A stretch of 64,000 nucleotides of DNA from contig JAAWDX010000005.1 of the NCBI GenBank assembly GCA_022794035.1, positions 151,643 to 215,642 on the forward strand, in the 5' to 3' direction. The DNA comes from Lachnospiraceae bacterium (GTDB taxonomy: Bacteria > Bacillota > Clostridia > Lachnospirales > Bianqueaceae). Below, piece after piece: positions 9,711 through 18,485 of the stretch. Position 1 is the stretch's first letter. Every line of letters starts with the position of its first letter. The notes below the pieces were generated by a model. The model saw only the letters and a list, made by a program, of their open reading frames with translations. It did no database searches and was not told the origin of the DNA. The translations under genes and the position numbers were made by a program.

Positions 9711-10232
9711 ATGAAGATGAAACAAGAAAAAAAGAAGCGCTGCACCGCGTGGCTGCACGCGATAGGTGCTCTTCTGCTCTGGGGCGTGATTTTACTCTGC
9801 ATTATCCTTACCATTCCCCGAGTTTTTGGCTATCAGCTTTATCATGTTATCAGCGGCAGCATGGAGCCGCAGATCCCAATAGGGAGCTTGATTTTAACAA
9901 AGGAGATACAGCCGCAGGAGCTGGAGTCCGGCGATATCATCACCTTTTACGGCGGGTTTAATCAGGCAAGTACGATTGTGCACCGGGTGGTAGCCAATGA
10001 ACGGGCAGAGAAGCAGCTGATTACAAAGGGGGATGCCAATGAGCAGGAGGATATCCGGCCGGTAAAATACTCCTATGTACTGGGCAAAATGGTTATATCT
10101 GTGCCAAGGCTTGGGTGGCTTGCCGCTGCGATCGGCACTTGGACAGGGAAAGCGGTGTTAATGATCATTGCGGTAATTGGCTTCTGTGTTAAGAATATTG
10201 CTTCCTATATGGAGCTGAAGCATAAAGAATAG
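9711..10232 (+). CDS. sipW: SipW-like (ER-type) signal peptidase I
   Basis: A 173-residue membrane endopeptidase that removes signal peptides outside the membrane. The ER/archaeal-type catalytic set is visible: Ser50 in SGSMEP, His91 in TIVHRVV in place of the usual bacterial lysine, and Asp108 in TKGDAN. One membrane helix lies at about 17-37 and another at about 135-158. Bacillus SipW processes TasA and TapA. Here the enzyme closes the operon that carries SipW-type secreted proteins, so it is most likely dedicated to them. A terminator follows 26 bases after the stop. Confidence 0.92.
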   Translation: MKMKQEKKKRCTAWLHAIGALLLWGVILLCIILTIPRVFGYQLYHVISGSMEPQIPIGSLILTKEIQPQELESGDIITFYGGFNQASTIVHRVVANERAEKQLITKGDANEQEDIRPVKYSYVLGKMVISVPRLGWLAAAIGTWTGKAVLMIIAVIGFCVKNIASYMELKHKE

Positions 10233-10258
10233 ATTTCATCAAAAAATGCGACTAATAA

Positions 10259-10298
10259 AAAAGCGCTAGTTGTGGCCAATACCAGAACTAGCGCTTTT
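10259..10298. terminator. Terminator closing the sipW operon (probably bidirectional)
   Basis: Long perfect arms AAAAGCGCTAGTT (10259-10271) and AACTAGCGCTTTT (10286-10298). Because both sides carry A/T tracts it can serve the sipW operon and the convergent gene ending at 10332. Confidence 0.92.
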
Positions 10299-10331
10299 CT
10301 GTATACAGTTGTGCTTGGCTTTTTTACAGCA

Positions 10332-11144
10332 TTAGCCCTTTAAGTACTGAATGCTTAAAAGAGCAGCTTCCATGGGAGTGCGTCCGACGGAACGGTCCTG
10401 TTCCACGACGAGCCACTGCGTGCCGGATTCCTCAGCCGCCTTTACAATAGCCGGCATATCCTGCATGCCATGTCCGACAGGACGGAATTCAAAAGTGCCC
10501 TTAGTTTCCTTCTTCTCAGCGATACCAATCAGCTCATACATATCAGAGGCAGCGCCCTCTTTGTAGAAGTCCTTTAAATGAACAACCGGGCAGCGGCCTG
10601 CATATTTGCGGATGTATGCAGCCGGATTTTCGCCGGCAACATTTACCCAGCAGGTATCCAGCTCAGTCTGCAGTAGGTCAGCCGGAATTGCATCATACAT
10701 GTAGTCAAGGCCATATTGTCCGTTTTCCAGCTTGATAAATTCAAAATCATGATTATGATACAGCATCGGGATTCCCATTTCCTTGGCAACCTCGCAGATA
10801 TGACGCATCTGCTTCAGCGTATCTTCAAAAACGGGCGTGCCATGGCGGACATCCTCATTCAAATAAGGAAAAGCAATATACCGACAGCCAATTTCCTTAT
10901 AGGCAGCAATGGTGCCCTTTGGGTCTGCCAAAAGCTCTACATAGGGAACATGCGCAGAGATCGCAGGGATGCCTACTTCATCCAAGGCCTGACGAATCTC
11001 CGCAGGCGTATGTCCGTACAGGCCGGCCAGCTCTACGCCGGCATAACCGGCATCCTTCAACTTTTGCATAGTACATTTAAAATCAGCAGCGGCATCCTCA
11101 CGGACAGAAAAGACCTGAATTGCAACGGGTAATTGAGTTAACAT
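10332..11144 (-). CDS. Sugar phosphate isomerase/epimerase (xylose isomerase-like TIM barrel)
   Basis: A 270-residue soluble protein of the AP-endonuclease 2 / xylose isomerase-like TIM barrel family. Visible family features are the opening QVFSVREDA strand, GYAGVELAGLYGHT, ISAHVPYVELL, the metal-site region YHNHDFEF, ELDTCWVNVAGENP, VVHLKDFY and the final WLVVEQDRS. These glutamate, aspartate and histidine positions bind the divalent metal in related epimerases and inosose dehydratases. The actual sugar is unknown. The start has a TAGGAGG site. It has its own promoter with a palindromic site between promoter and start, which suggests substrate-responsive control. Confidence 0.85.
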   Translation of the reverse strand: MLTQLPVAIQVFSVREDAAADFKCTMQKLKDAGYAGVELAGLYGHTPAEIRQALDEVGIPAISAHVPYVELLADPKGTIAAYKEIGCRYIAFPYLNEDVRHGTPVFEDTLKQMRHICEVAKEMGIPMLYHNHDFEFIKLENGQYGLDYMYDAIPADLLQTELDTCWVNVAGENPAAYIRKYAGRCPVVHLKDFYKEGAASDMYELIGIAEKKETKGTFEFRPVGHGMQDMPAIVKAAEESGTQWLVVEQDRSVGRTPMEAALLSIQYLKG

Positions 11145-11162
11145 ACTCTTCCTCCTATCAAA

Positions 11163-11215
11163 ATGTAATCCATTACATATGCTTATATACTATACTTTTG
11201 AAGGTTTTTTGTCAA
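11163..11215 (-). promoter_or_regulatory. Promoter with palindromic operator for the sugar isomerase gene
   Basis: On the minus strand TTGACA (11215-11210), 17 bases, then TAGTAT (11192-11187). Just downstream lies ATGTAAT-CC-ATTACAT (11163-11178), a perfect 7+7 palindrome between promoter and the ATG at 11144. The -35 box is inside the 3' end of the MATE gene. Confidence 0.55.
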
Positions 11216-12536
11216 CCGCTTTACGCAAAAAATATATCAAGAAAGGAACGCTTAATAAAAAGGTTGCCGCATCCGCAAAGGCCTGTGCCAGCTGTACGCC
11301 CCAGAGCTCAGGCAGCAGCAGAATCAGCGGCAGAAAAAACAACCCCTGCCGTGCCCCTGCCAGAAAGGACGATATCACAGGCCGGTTTACAGACTGAAAG
11401 CTCAGATTCGCAATCGTACAAGCCGGAAGCAGCGGCATTGTTAGCGCGCCGGCGCGCAAAGAAAGAGAAGCAATGCGGACAACCTCCGCCTCGTCCATAA
11501 ACAGGCGAATGAGGGCAGGAGCCTGCCAAAATATGAGAGCGCCCAAAAGAGTAAGGGCGGCGGTCCCGGTCCAGAGGCAAAAATGAAAGGCCCTGCGGAT
11601 GCGCTGCGTGTTATGCTGTGCGTAGTTAAAGCCGATGAGGGGCTGCAGACCCTGGCCGTATCCGAGCATGAGCGTGAAAACGATCATAAAAATTTTGCCG
11701 GCGATGGACATCGCAGTGACGACGGCATCACCGTAGAGGCTGGCACAGCGGTTAAGCAGGATGGCGGAGGCTGCCGCCAGCCCCTGACGCAGCAGAGAAG
11801 GAAAGCCGGTCAGGAAAATGCGTCCAGAGAAGCGAAAGCCGGAAAAACGGAGAGAAAGGGAGCTTTTACCGGTGAGAAATGCGGATAAAAGGACGGCAAA
11901 ACAAGCCGCTTGGCTGAGGAGTGTGGCGAGCGCGATGCCCTGAATGCCGAGCGGCTGCAGAAGGAGGGGGTCGAGAAGGATATTGAGAAAGCCACCGACG
12001 GCAATGCCCAGCAGTGCGCGGGCAGTTTTGCCTTCGGCACGCAGCAGATGGCTCAGGCAGAGGGATCCGGTCAGGAAGGGAGCGGCAATGAAAATATAGA
12101 GGCTGTAGGAGACGGCATGCGGCAAAATGGTCTCAGAGGCGCCTAAAAGGCGCAAAAAGGGCTCCCGCCAAAAGGCAATGGAGGCGATCAAAAGACCGCA
12201 GAGCAGCGACAGATAAAAGCTGGCGCCGGCAATCTGACCGGCCTCGTGCACCTGACGCTTGCCGAGGCGGAGGGAAATCAAGCTGCCGCCGCCCATGCCC
12301 AGCGTAAAGCCGGCGGCCTGGATGAGCGCCATCAGCGAAAAGGTGATGCCGACGGCGCCGGAGGCTTCTACGCCAAGTCTGGCAACAAAAAAGGTATCGG
12401 CCAGATTGTAAATAGAAGTGATCAGCATGCTGCCCATGGTAGGCAGCGCCAAGGAAAGCAATAGGCCGGGTATGGGCTTTTGCATCATGCGTTTATATTC
12501 GGCTTTCGATGCGGCAGGACTCTGGGTTTTCGTCAT
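11190..12536 (-). CDS. MATE-family efflux transporter
   Basis: A 448-residue integral membrane antiporter of the MATE (MatE/NorM-DinF) family. About twelve hydrophobic helices in two homologous halves are visible. Family signatures include LALPTMGSMLITSIYNLADTFFVARLG near the N-terminus and GYGQGLQPLIGFNYAQ in the second half. I place the start at ATG 12536 because AAAGGAG lies six bases upstream; the longer frame to 12599 lacks a good site and adds an unlikely aromatic tail. Exports organic cations or other amphiphiles using a sodium or proton gradient; the substrate is not readable. Divergent from the acetyltransferase at 12662. Confidence 0.93.
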   Translation of the reverse strand: MTKTQSPAASKAEYKRMMQKPIPGLLLSLALPTMGSMLITSIYNLADTFFVARLGVEASGAVGITFSLMALIQAAGFTLGMGGGSLISLRLGKRQVHEAGQIAGASFYLSLLCGLLIASIAFWREPFLRLLGASETILPHAVSYSLYIFIAAPFLTGSLCLSHLLRAEGKTARALLGIAVGGFLNILLDPLLLQPLGIQGIALATLLSQAACFAVLLSAFLTGKSSLSLRFSGFRFSGRIFLTGFPSLLRQGLAAASAILLNRCASLYGDAVVTAMSIAGKIFMIVFTLMLGYGQGLQPLIGFNYAQHNTQRIRRAFHFCLWTGTAALTLLGALIFWQAPALIRLFMDEAEVVRIASLSLRAGALTMPLLPACTIANLSFQSVNRPVISSFLAGARQGLFFLPLILLLPELWGVQLAQAFADAATFLLSVPFLIYFLRKAVDKKPSKV

Positions 12537-12609
12537 GACAGGCTCCTTTATGGGATAAACTTGACGGTAGTATATGTAAAAAAAGAAAATTCCATACAAA
12601 AAAGGAAAT

Positions 12610-12639
12610 CTGACAAAAACAGCGAATATTAACTATTAT
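12610..12639 (+). promoter_or_regulatory. Probable promoter for the GNAT-membrane protein operon
   Basis: CTGACA (12610-12615), 18 bases, TATTAT (12634-12639), followed by GAAGGAGAAG and the ATG at 12662. Confidence 0.45.
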
Positions 12640-12661
12640 ATGATAAGAAGGAGAAGAGAAA

Positions 12662-13438
12662 ATGGTCACGCGATTAGAGGATACGGACAAGGCAGCGCCT
12701 CTTTTTGAGGGCTGGCAGGAGACCATGATTTGGTCATGCCTGCAGGGAATGATGGGCGGCATTTATGTCACGGATGTGACGGCGCCCAGATCAGCCGTCG
12801 CTCGTTTGGGAGATTTTTGTTTTTTTGCCGGCCGGCCGGAAAGAGAGCTGGTGCTTTATCAGCCTCCGGAGGATATACGGGATTTTATGATTATGGCAGC
12901 GCAAAATGCGGCCTGGGAAGAGCTGATTGCGGAGTGCTGGGGAGAACGGGCGCAGAGGAGAATGCGGTACGCCATTAAAAAAGAAGGGGATATTTTTGAC
13001 AGGAGAAAGCTGCAGCAGATAGTAGAGAATCTGCCTTCAGAATATAGGCTGAAGGAGATTGACGAGAGCCTGTATGAGCAGTGTCTTCAGGACGGCTGGA
13101 CAAGGGATCTGGTGGCACAGTTTGAAAATTATGAGATCTACCGAAAATATGGGCTCGGCATTGTAGCGCTGCATGACGGCCGGATTGTATCCGGCGCCTC
13201 CAGCTATTCGGCGTATCGGGAAGGCATTGAGATTGAGATCGATACGCATGCTGCCTATCGCAGGAGGGGGCTGGCGCTGGCCTGCGGCGCCAAGCTCATT
13301 TTGTCATGCCTTGAGAGGGGGCTGTATCCAAGCTGGGATGCGCAGAATCTGGGCTCGGTAGCGCTGGCAGAAAAGCTGGGGTATCATGCCGATCATGCCT
13401 ATCCCGTGTTTGAGGTGAGCGGATGCGGCAACGTATAA
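12662..13438 (+). CDS. GNAT-family N-acetyltransferase
   Basis: A 258-residue cytosolic protein. The N-terminal half (LFEGWQETMIWSCLQGMMGG) fits the GNAT_acetyltran group found in Firmicutes. The C-terminal half has the acetyl-CoA binding pattern: IVALHDGRIVSGASSYSAY, then EIDTHAAYRRRGLALACGAKL with the R/Q-x-x-G-x-A loop, and WDAQNLGSVALAEKLGY. It transfers an acetyl group from acetyl-CoA to an unknown amine. First of three overlapping genes; the next starts 16 bases before its stop. Confidence 0.85.
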   Translation: MVTRLEDTDKAAPLFEGWQETMIWSCLQGMMGGIYVTDVTAPRSAVARLGDFCFFAGRPERELVLYQPPEDIRDFMIMAAQNAAWEELIAECWGERAQRRMRYAIKKEGDIFDRRKLQQIVENLPSEYRLKEIDESLYEQCLQDGWTRDLVAQFENYEIYRKYGLGIVALHDGRIVSGASSYSAYREGIEIEIDTHAAYRRRGLALACGAKLILSCLERGLYPSWDAQNLGSVALAEKLGYHADHAYPVFEVSGCGNV

Positions 13439-14085
13439 GGGCAGTCTTTATAGCGGCGGAGCTGCTGCTTTACGGTCTGTTTTTGATGCTGGATATACGG
13501 CAGCAGCCTTCGGCAGAATGGAAATATGCCTCGATCTGTTTATGCGCTTTGTGTGTCTTCCTGCTGACAAAAAGACAGTGGCTGATGCGGACAGCCTTTT
13601 TGCTGACTGTGCTGGCCGATACATTTTTATTGCTGCTGGACAGGCAGTACCTCATAGGAGTGCTGTGCTTTTGCGCGGTGCAGCTTCTATATGCCCTTAG
13701 GCTCGGGAAGCGCTGCGGCAAGCGGGGGCTTGTCATCCGCGGGATGAGCTATGGTGCTGCGCTGCTTATTTTGTATGGACTGGATTTGTTGGCGCCTTTG
13801 ACGGCAGCAGCAGCGTTTTCTTTTACGCAGCTTGCCGTGAGCGCTATGACGGCGCTGCGAAAGCCGCGTAAAACATGTAGTGATCGCCTGACGGCTTGGG
13901 GCCTGACGTTGTTTTTAGGCTGCGATATCTGTGTGGGGCTGCACAATATAGAGGCCTATCTGCCGGTTTTGATATGGCCGCAGGGGGTCAGCATAGGGAT
14001 GTGGCTGTTTTATCTGCCTGCGCAGGTACTGCTTGTTTTATCAGCATATGAAGAGGAAAGGGAGGGACAGACCAATGGAGAATAA
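13423..14085 (+). CDS. YhhN-like integral membrane protein
   Basis: A 220-residue protein that is almost wholly hydrophobic, with about seven or eight predicted membrane helices. The stretch ADTFLLLLDRQYLIGVLCF followed by VQLLYALRLGK resembles the YhhN/lysoplasmalogenase family pattern, but the match is partial and made by eye. It overlaps the acetyltransferase by 16 bases and the next gene by 11, so the three are translated together. Function unknown; a lipid-related role would be a guess from the family name only. Confidence 0.6.
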   Translation: MRQRIRAVFIAAELLLYGLFLMLDIRQQPSAEWKYASICLCALCVFLLTKRQWLMRTAFLLTVLADTFLLLLDRQYLIGVLCFCAVQLLYALRLGKRCGKRGLVIRGMSYGAALLILYGLDLLAPLTAAAAFSFTQLAVSAMTALRKPRKTCSDRLTAWGLTLFLGCDICVGLHNIEAYLPVLIWPQGVSIGMWLFYLPAQVLLVLSAYEEEREGQTNGE

Positions 14086-14761
14086 AGATTGGCAGAGCAG
14101 GGCCGCGGCGCTTCTGATGATTATCTGCACAGCTCTGTTTATTTTAACGGCGAGTATCGCTGTGCCCATCCTGTGCCGGCCATTCTTTTATCTGCAGATT
14201 GGCCCGCTGGGCTTAGAAGCAGAAACAGGGCTGGCCAAGCAGGAGATTATGCAGGCCTATTCGGAAATGCTGGATTTCTGCACCGGCTTATCCAGAGAAT
14301 TTTCAACGGGCGTACTGCCGTGGTCGCCGCAGGGGCGTGCGCATTTTGTGGATGTCAGGTGGCTTTTTATGCTCGATTTAGGAGCAGCCGCGGTCAGCGG
14401 CTGTGTGCTTTTGGCAGGGTATTTTATGCGGAAAAGAGCCTTGAGGCCGCTCTATTGTTTTAGAGGGCGGGGAGCCGGCTTTTGGGCGGGCAGCAGCCTG
14501 CTGGCTGTTTTTGCTTTGCTGACAGGCCTTGCCGCGCTGGATTTTGGGAGAGCCTTTGCGGTATTTCATAAGATTTTCTTCCCGGGGAAAAGCAATTGGA
14601 TTTTTTCTCCGGAAGAGGATGCTGTGATTACGATTTTGCCGGAGGCATTTTTCAGAAACTGCGCCATTTTGATCGTGGTTTTGATTGTAGTAAGCTGTTT
14701 ATCGCTGATCGTGCATGATGTTTATCGGCGCAGAAAGCAAAAAAAGCCTTCCAAAATCTGA
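14075..14761 (+). CDS. TIGR01906/DUF1461-family integral membrane protein
   Basis: A 228-residue membrane protein. ATG 14075 has a GGAGGG site; the longer frame from 14033 would sit inside the upstream gene. Features typical of the family are the helix near residues 10-32, the exposed QEIMQAYSEMLDFCTG segment with STGVLPWSPQGRAHFVDVRWLF, and a C-terminal helix with KKPSKI tail. Lachnospiraceae commonly carry this family; its role is not known. The stop codon is part of the terminator stem. Confidence 0.82.
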   Translation: MENKDWQSRAAALLMIICTALFILTASIAVPILCRPFFYLQIGPLGLEAETGLAKQEIMQAYSEMLDFCTGLSREFSTGVLPWSPQGRAHFVDVRWLFMLDLGAAAVSGCVLLAGYFMRKRALRPLYCFRGRGAGFWAGSSLLAVFALLTGLAALDFGRAFAVFHKIFFPGKSNWIFSPEEDAVITILPEAFFRNCAILIVVLIVVSCLSLIVHDVYRRRKQKKPSKI

Positions 14762-14780
14762 AGAAGATTTTGGAAGGCTT
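14744..14780. terminator. Convergent terminator between DUF1461 gene and purC
   Basis: Perfect 16-bp arms AAGCCTTCCAAAATCT (14744-14759) and AGATTTTGGAAGGCTT (14765-14780) with a five-base loop. It overlaps the DUF1461 stop codon and lies 13 bases from the end of purC on the other strand. Confidence 0.85.
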
Positions 14781-14793
14781 GAAAAGCAGCTTT

Positions 14794-15654
14794 TTAGAGA
14801 GCCTTGCCGGTCAGCATTTCATAGGCCTGCAAATATTTATCAATTGTCTTGTTCACAACCTCCTGCGGCAGTGTCCAGTTATGGTCTGTATTTTCCTTCA
14901 GCCAGTCGCGGGCAAACTGCTTGTCAAAAGAGGGCTGGCCGTGACCGGGCTCATAGCCTTCGGCCGGCCAGAAGCGAGAGCTGTCTGGCGTGAGCATTTC
15001 ATCGCCGATGACAATATTGCCGGCTTCATCGAGTCCGAACTCAAATTTGGTATCAGCAATGATGATGCCGCGGCTCAGCGCATAATCAGCGCATTTTTGA
15101 TAAAGCGCGATCGTGTAGTCACGCAGCTTGGCGGCATATTCAGCCCCCTTGCCCGGAAAATATTTTTCCAGATGGGTGATGCTTTGCTCAAACGAGATAT
15201 TCTCATCATGATCGCCGATTTCCGCCTTAGTGGAAGGGGTGTAGATGGGCTGCGGAAGCTTGTCGGATTCCTGCAGGCCCTCCGGCAGTGTGATGCCGCA
15301 GACGGTACCGTTTTTCTGGTAGCTGGCCCAGCCGCTTCCGGTAATATAGCCGCGCACGATGCACTCGATGGGCAGCATGTTCAGCTTACGGCAGAGCATG
15401 CTCTTGCCTTCAAAGGCCGGCTGGCGGAAAAACTCCGGCATATCGTTTGTGTCGGCAGAGATCATGTGATTCGGCACGATATCCTTGGTCAGATCAAACC
15501 AGAACTTAGACATCTGTGTCAGCACCGTGCCCTTTTTGGTCACTTCATTATTTAAAATCACATCAAAACAGCTGATACGGTCGGTAGCCACCATGATCAG
15601 GCTGTCGCCGTTATCATAAATTTCACGGACCTTTCCTTCTTTGATTGGTTTCAT
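14794..15654 (-). CDS. purC: SAICAR synthetase (phosphoribosylaminoimidazole-succinocarboxamide synthase)
   Basis: A 286-residue cytosolic ligase that joins aspartate to CAIR with ATP hydrolysis in purine synthesis. Family motifs are KEGKVREIYD at the N-terminus, ATDRISCFDVIL, PIECIVRGYITGSGW, SFEQSI, IADTKFEFGLDE and IGDEMLTPDSSRFW. It is the longer PurC form of about 290 residues, not the short one of about 240. It is a single gene, divergent from the AlkD-like gene by 44 bases, and separate from the purO operon. Confidence 0.96.
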   Translation of the reverse strand: MKPIKEGKVREIYDNGDSLIMVATDRISCFDVILNNEVTKKGTVLTQMSKFWFDLTKDIVPNHMISADTNDMPEFFRQPAFEGKSMLCRKLNMLPIECIVRGYITGSGWASYQKNGTVCGITLPEGLQESDKLPQPIYTPSTKAEIGDHDENISFEQSITHLEKYFPGKGAEYAAKLRDYTIALYQKCADYALSRGIIIADTKFEFGLDEAGNIVIGDEMLTPDSSRFWPAEGYEPGHGQPSFDKQFARDWLKENTDHNWTLPQEVVNKTIDKYLQAYEMLTGKAL

Positions 15655-15698
15655 TTCAAATACCTCATCATCTAAAATTTTGCAAAGGAGTATAACTG

Positions 15699-16403
15699 GT
15701 GAAAAATTACATAGAAAAGCGGCTTTTTGAATTGCAGGATACGGCCTATCGGGACTTTCACAGCAGACTGATCCCTACAATCAGCCCCGATAGAATTATC
15801 GGCGTGCGCACACCGGCGCTGAGAAAGCTGGCCAAGGAGCTGATCAAGGATCCGTACATTGCAGAGTTCCTGCAGGACCTGCCGCATTCGTATTATGATG
15901 AAAATACGCTGCACGCCCTCCTGATTTCAGAGCTTAAGGACTATGCGCTGTGCCTGCAGGAGTTAGACCGTTTCCTTCCCTATGTGGATAACTGGGCCAC
16001 CTGCGATATCATGTCGCCCAAGATCTTCAAAAAGCACCTGCCGGAGCTTATCCCGGTGGTAGAGAGCTGGATCAGAAGCTCACATCCCTATACGATTCGT
16101 TTTGGCCTTGTCATGCTCATGAGCTTCTATCTGGACGAAGCCTTCCGCCCGGAATACCTGACTCTCGCAGCATCTGCCGTCTCCGAAGAGTACTATGTGA
16201 AGATGGCGGTCGCCTGGTACTTTGCTACAGCACTGGCCAAGCAGTACGAGGCGACGATTCCTTACATCGAGCAGCAGAAGCTGCCAAAATGGACGCATAA
16301 CAAAGCCATTCAAAAGGCGATCGAGAGCTACCGCATCACAGCCGATCAAAAAGCATACTTAAGGACCCTTAAGCTTAGTGGTGGAATAACCGAAGTCCGG
16401 TGA
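15699..16403 (+). CDS. AlkD-like DNA alkylation repair protein
   Basis: A 234-residue all-helical (HEAT-like repeat) protein of the DNA alkylation repair family. Visible signatures are [14 protein letters not shown] near residue 35, [26 protein letters not shown] (the WxxxD region that faces the DNA backbone) and [12 protein letters not shown]. AlkD glycosylases remove positively charged alkylated bases, but several paralogues lack that activity. It starts with GTG, supported by AAAGGAG eight bases upstream. Its last 29 bases overlap the tail of the convergent AICAR transformylase gene. Confidence 0.87.
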   Translation: MKNYIEKRLFELQDTAYRDFHSRLIPTISPDRIIGVRTPALRKLAKELIKDPYIAEFLQDLPHSYYDENTLHALLISELKDYALCLQELDRFLPYVDNWATCDIMSPKIFKKHLPELIPVVESWIRSSHPYTIRFGLVMLMSFYLDEAFRPEYLTLAASAVSEEYYVKMAVAWYFATALAKQYEATIPYIEQQKLPKWTHNKAIQKAIESYRITADQKAYLRTLKLSGGITEVR

Positions 16404-17553
16404 AGGACATTACCATATTATGCTTGTCGCAGGCAGCGATCACATTGTCATCGCGCACAGAGCCGCCCGGCTCAGCTACATATTGGACGCCGCTCTTGAA
16501 GGCGCGCTCAATATTATCGCCAAAGGGGAAGAAGGCATCGGAGCCAAGGGCTACGCCGGTAAGCTGATCAAGCCAGGCGCGTTTTTCCTCACGGGTGAAT
16601 ACAGGCGGTTTTTCTTTAAATGTATTTTCCCATACGCCGTCAGCAAGGATGTCCATGTACTCCTCGCCGATATAAAGATCAATGGCATTATCACGGTCCG
16701 CACGGCCGATGTGGTCAACAAACTGCAGATTCAAAACCTGGGGAGCCTGCCGCAGCCACCAGTTGTCTGCCTTGGTTCCCGCCAGGCGGGTACAATGGAT
16801 GCGGGACTGCTGTCCGGCGCCGATGCCGATGGCTTGGCCGTCTTTTACGTAGCACACAGAATTGGACTGCGTGTATTTGAGCGTAATCATGGCGATGGCC
16901 AGATCGATCTTAGCGCTGTCCGGCAGCTCTTTGTTTTGCGTAACAATATTGCTGAAAAAGTTTTCGTCGATTTTGAGTTCGTTGCGGCCCTGCTCGAAGG
17001 TGATGCCGAAGACCTGCTTGCGCTCAAGGGGAGCAGGACGGTAGGCAGGATCAATTTCCAGTACGCAGTAATTGCCACCCTTTTTCTTTTGCAGAAGCTC
17101 CAGTGCCTTGGGCTCATAGCCGGGCGCGATCACGCCGTCGGAGACCTCACGCTTGATGAGGCGGGCCGTGGGCACATCGCATACATCAGACAAAGCGATA
17201 AAATCACCGAAGGAAGACATGCGGTCTGCACCGCGGGCCCGGGCATAGGCGCAGGAGAGGGGCGAGAAGGTCTTGACATCCTCCACCCAGTAGATTTTTT
17301 TAAGCGTGTCAGTGAGCGGCAGACCGACAGCGGCGCCGGCCGGAGATACATGCTTAAATGAGGTAGCAGCAGGAAGGCCGCTGACGGCTTTGAGCTCTGT
17401 TACCAGCTGCCAGCCGTTCAAGGCATCAAGCAGATTGATATAGCCGGGACGGCCGCAGAGCACTTTAATAGGCAGATCAGAGCCATCCTCCATAAAAATG
17501 CGGGATGGCTTCTGGTTGGGATTGCAGCCATATTTTAATTGCATTTCATTCAT
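16375..17553 (-). CDS. Stand-alone AICAR transformylase (PurH transformylase domain only)
   Basis: A 392-residue protein matching only the formyltransferase half of bifunctional PurH. It transfers formyl from 10-formyl-THF to AICAR, giving FAICAR. Signatures are [12 protein letters not shown] at the start, [14 protein letters not shown] with the catalytic Lys-His pair, [25 protein letters not shown] and [14 protein letters not shown]. The N-terminal IMP cyclohydrolase domain (about 200 residues in PurH) is absent; the preceding gene supplies it as a separate PurO-type enzyme. The start has AAGGAGG. Fourteen bases separate it from purO, under the ZTP riboswitch. Confidence 0.93.
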   Translation of the reverse strand: MNEMQLKYGCNPNQKPSRIFMEDGSDLPIKVLCGRPGYINLLDALNGWQLVTELKAVSGLPAATSFKHVSPAGAAVGLPLTDTLKKIYWVEDVKTFSPLSCAYARARGADRMSSFGDFIALSDVCDVPTARLIKREVSDGVIAPGYEPKALELLQKKKGGNYCVLEIDPAYRPAPLERKQVFGITFEQGRNELKIDENFFSNIVTQNKELPDSAKIDLAIAMITLKYTQSNSVCYVKDGQAIGIGAGQQSRIHCTRLAGTKADNWWLRQAPQVLNLQFVDHIGRADRDNAIDLYIGEEYMDILADGVWENTFKEKPPVFTREEKRAWLDQLTGVALGSDAFFPFGDNIERAFKSGVQYVAEPGGSVRDDNVIAACDKHNMVMSFTGLRLFHH

Positions 17554-17567
17554 GGTGAAAATCCTCC

Positions 17568-18281
17568 TTAGTGATGTTTATTGATAATCCGTGTCTCATA
17601 GGAGCCGGTTTCAATATCGATAAAGCGGACGAACAGAGAAATTTTATTGTCTTCGTTCAGGCTGTTCCAAAGCAGCTGGGTAAAATCATCCAGATCATTG
17701 GGAATGGAGATCAGCTCAGGCTCGCCCTCAAAGCTGGGCAGCGGGTTGCCGTCGCCCTGATAGGTATGAATAAAATGTCCCTCGCCGGGCTTAGCGTTGT
17801 TATAAGTAAAGGTATGGCGCAGGCAGGAGGACGGATCTCCGTTATCGCTTTTTAAGATTGACATAGCGTAATGATACCGTCCGCCTTCGATATGCATGAT
17901 ACCAGAGATGCGGGGGGTATAATTAGGAGCATCCGGCTCAAATTCGCGGGTGCGCAGCGCCTGCTCGAAGGTGAATTGATTGTCCATGTATTCATAGATG
18001 GTATCGGTCTGATCGCCGTTGGTGACGATGGTTTTGTTGCCGAGCACGCGGACCGGCGCATAGATGACAAGGCTGGGATCGGTGAGCTTGGCCGGGTCAA
18101 AGGCCTGTGTACGGATGCCCTCGCCGTCCTCTACAAAGATGCGGTTGCGGCTGTTTTCGCTGCGGCCCATAATAAAATAGGCGGTCACGGCCTTGCTGCC
18201 ATCCGCGCTGCGGCCGATAATGATGCCGCGGCCGGGATAGGAATTATTTTGAAGCTCTTGGTCAATAGATCGTAATTGCAT
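17568..18281 (-). CDS. purO: IMP cyclohydrolase, PurO type
   Basis: A 237-residue protein of the PurO/IMP_cyclohyd family, first described in archaea and unrelated to the PurH cyclohydrolase domain. It closes FAICAR to IMP, the last step of purine synthesis. The matching segments are [16 protein letters not shown] near the N-terminus, [33 protein letters not shown] and [11 protein letters not shown]. It starts with an AAGGAGG site and is first in the operon below the ZTP riboswitch. Together with the next gene it rebuilds the two PurH activities from separate proteins. Confidence 0.9.
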   Translation of the reverse strand: MQLRSIDQELQNNSYPGRGIIIGRSADGSKAVTAYFIMGRSENSRNRIFVEDGEGIRTQAFDPAKLTDPSLVIYAPVRVLGNKTIVTNGDQTDTIYEYMDNQFTFEQALRTREFEPDAPNYTPRISGIMHIEGGRYHYAMSILKSDNGDPSSCLRHTFTYNNAKPGEGHFIHTYQGDGNPLPSFEGEPELISIPNDLDDFTQLLWNSLNEDNKISLFVRFIDIETGSYETRIINKHH

Positions 18282-18311
18282 GAGATCCTCCTTATAGTAT
18301 GATAATGAAAT

Positions 18312-18350
18312 AAAAAAACAGCATCGCAGTAGGATGAGTACTCGGTGCTG
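18312..18350 (-). terminator. Riboswitch-controlled terminator ahead of purO
   Basis: On the minus strand CAGCA-c-CG-AGTA pairs with TACT-g-CG-a-TGCTG, followed by seven T. The 5' arm overlaps the GGGCAGC end of the ZTP aptamer, so ligand binding and termination compete for the same bases. Confidence 0.8.
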
Positions 18351-18485
18351 CCCAGACGGTCGGCCTAGCTTTGAAAGGCAGCATCTAAGGCACAGCCTTC
18401 AAAGGTTGCCGGCACTGCCGGCAAATACGGCCGTCTGCTTCCCGGTGGTATCCCACCTTATTTCCGTCAGTCACAGAGGCCCTAA
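18346..18485 (-). promoter_or_regulatory. ZTP (pfl-motif) riboswitch aptamer
   Basis: Read on the minus strand, the leader holds the conserved pfl blocks in order: GGGCCTCTGTGACTGACGG, then GGTGGGATACCACCGGGAAGC, a variable hairpin, and CCGTCTGGGC at the 3' end. GACGG and CCGTC can form the long-range pseudoknot, and the change from the common GGCG/CGCC form is compensated. ZTP/ZMP rises when 10-formyl-THF is short; the riboswitch then turns on purine and folate genes. That suits a downstream AICAR transformylase, which consumes 10-formyl-THF. Confidence 0.92.

Noticed and set aside
14770..15555. Open frame of 261 codons on the plus strand
   Set aside because: Antisense to purC, whose family motifs are unmistakable; no ribosome site or known domain.
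16420..17361. Open frame of 313 codons on the plus strand
   Set aside because: Antisense to the AICAR transformylase gene; composition is that of a reverse-complement shadow.
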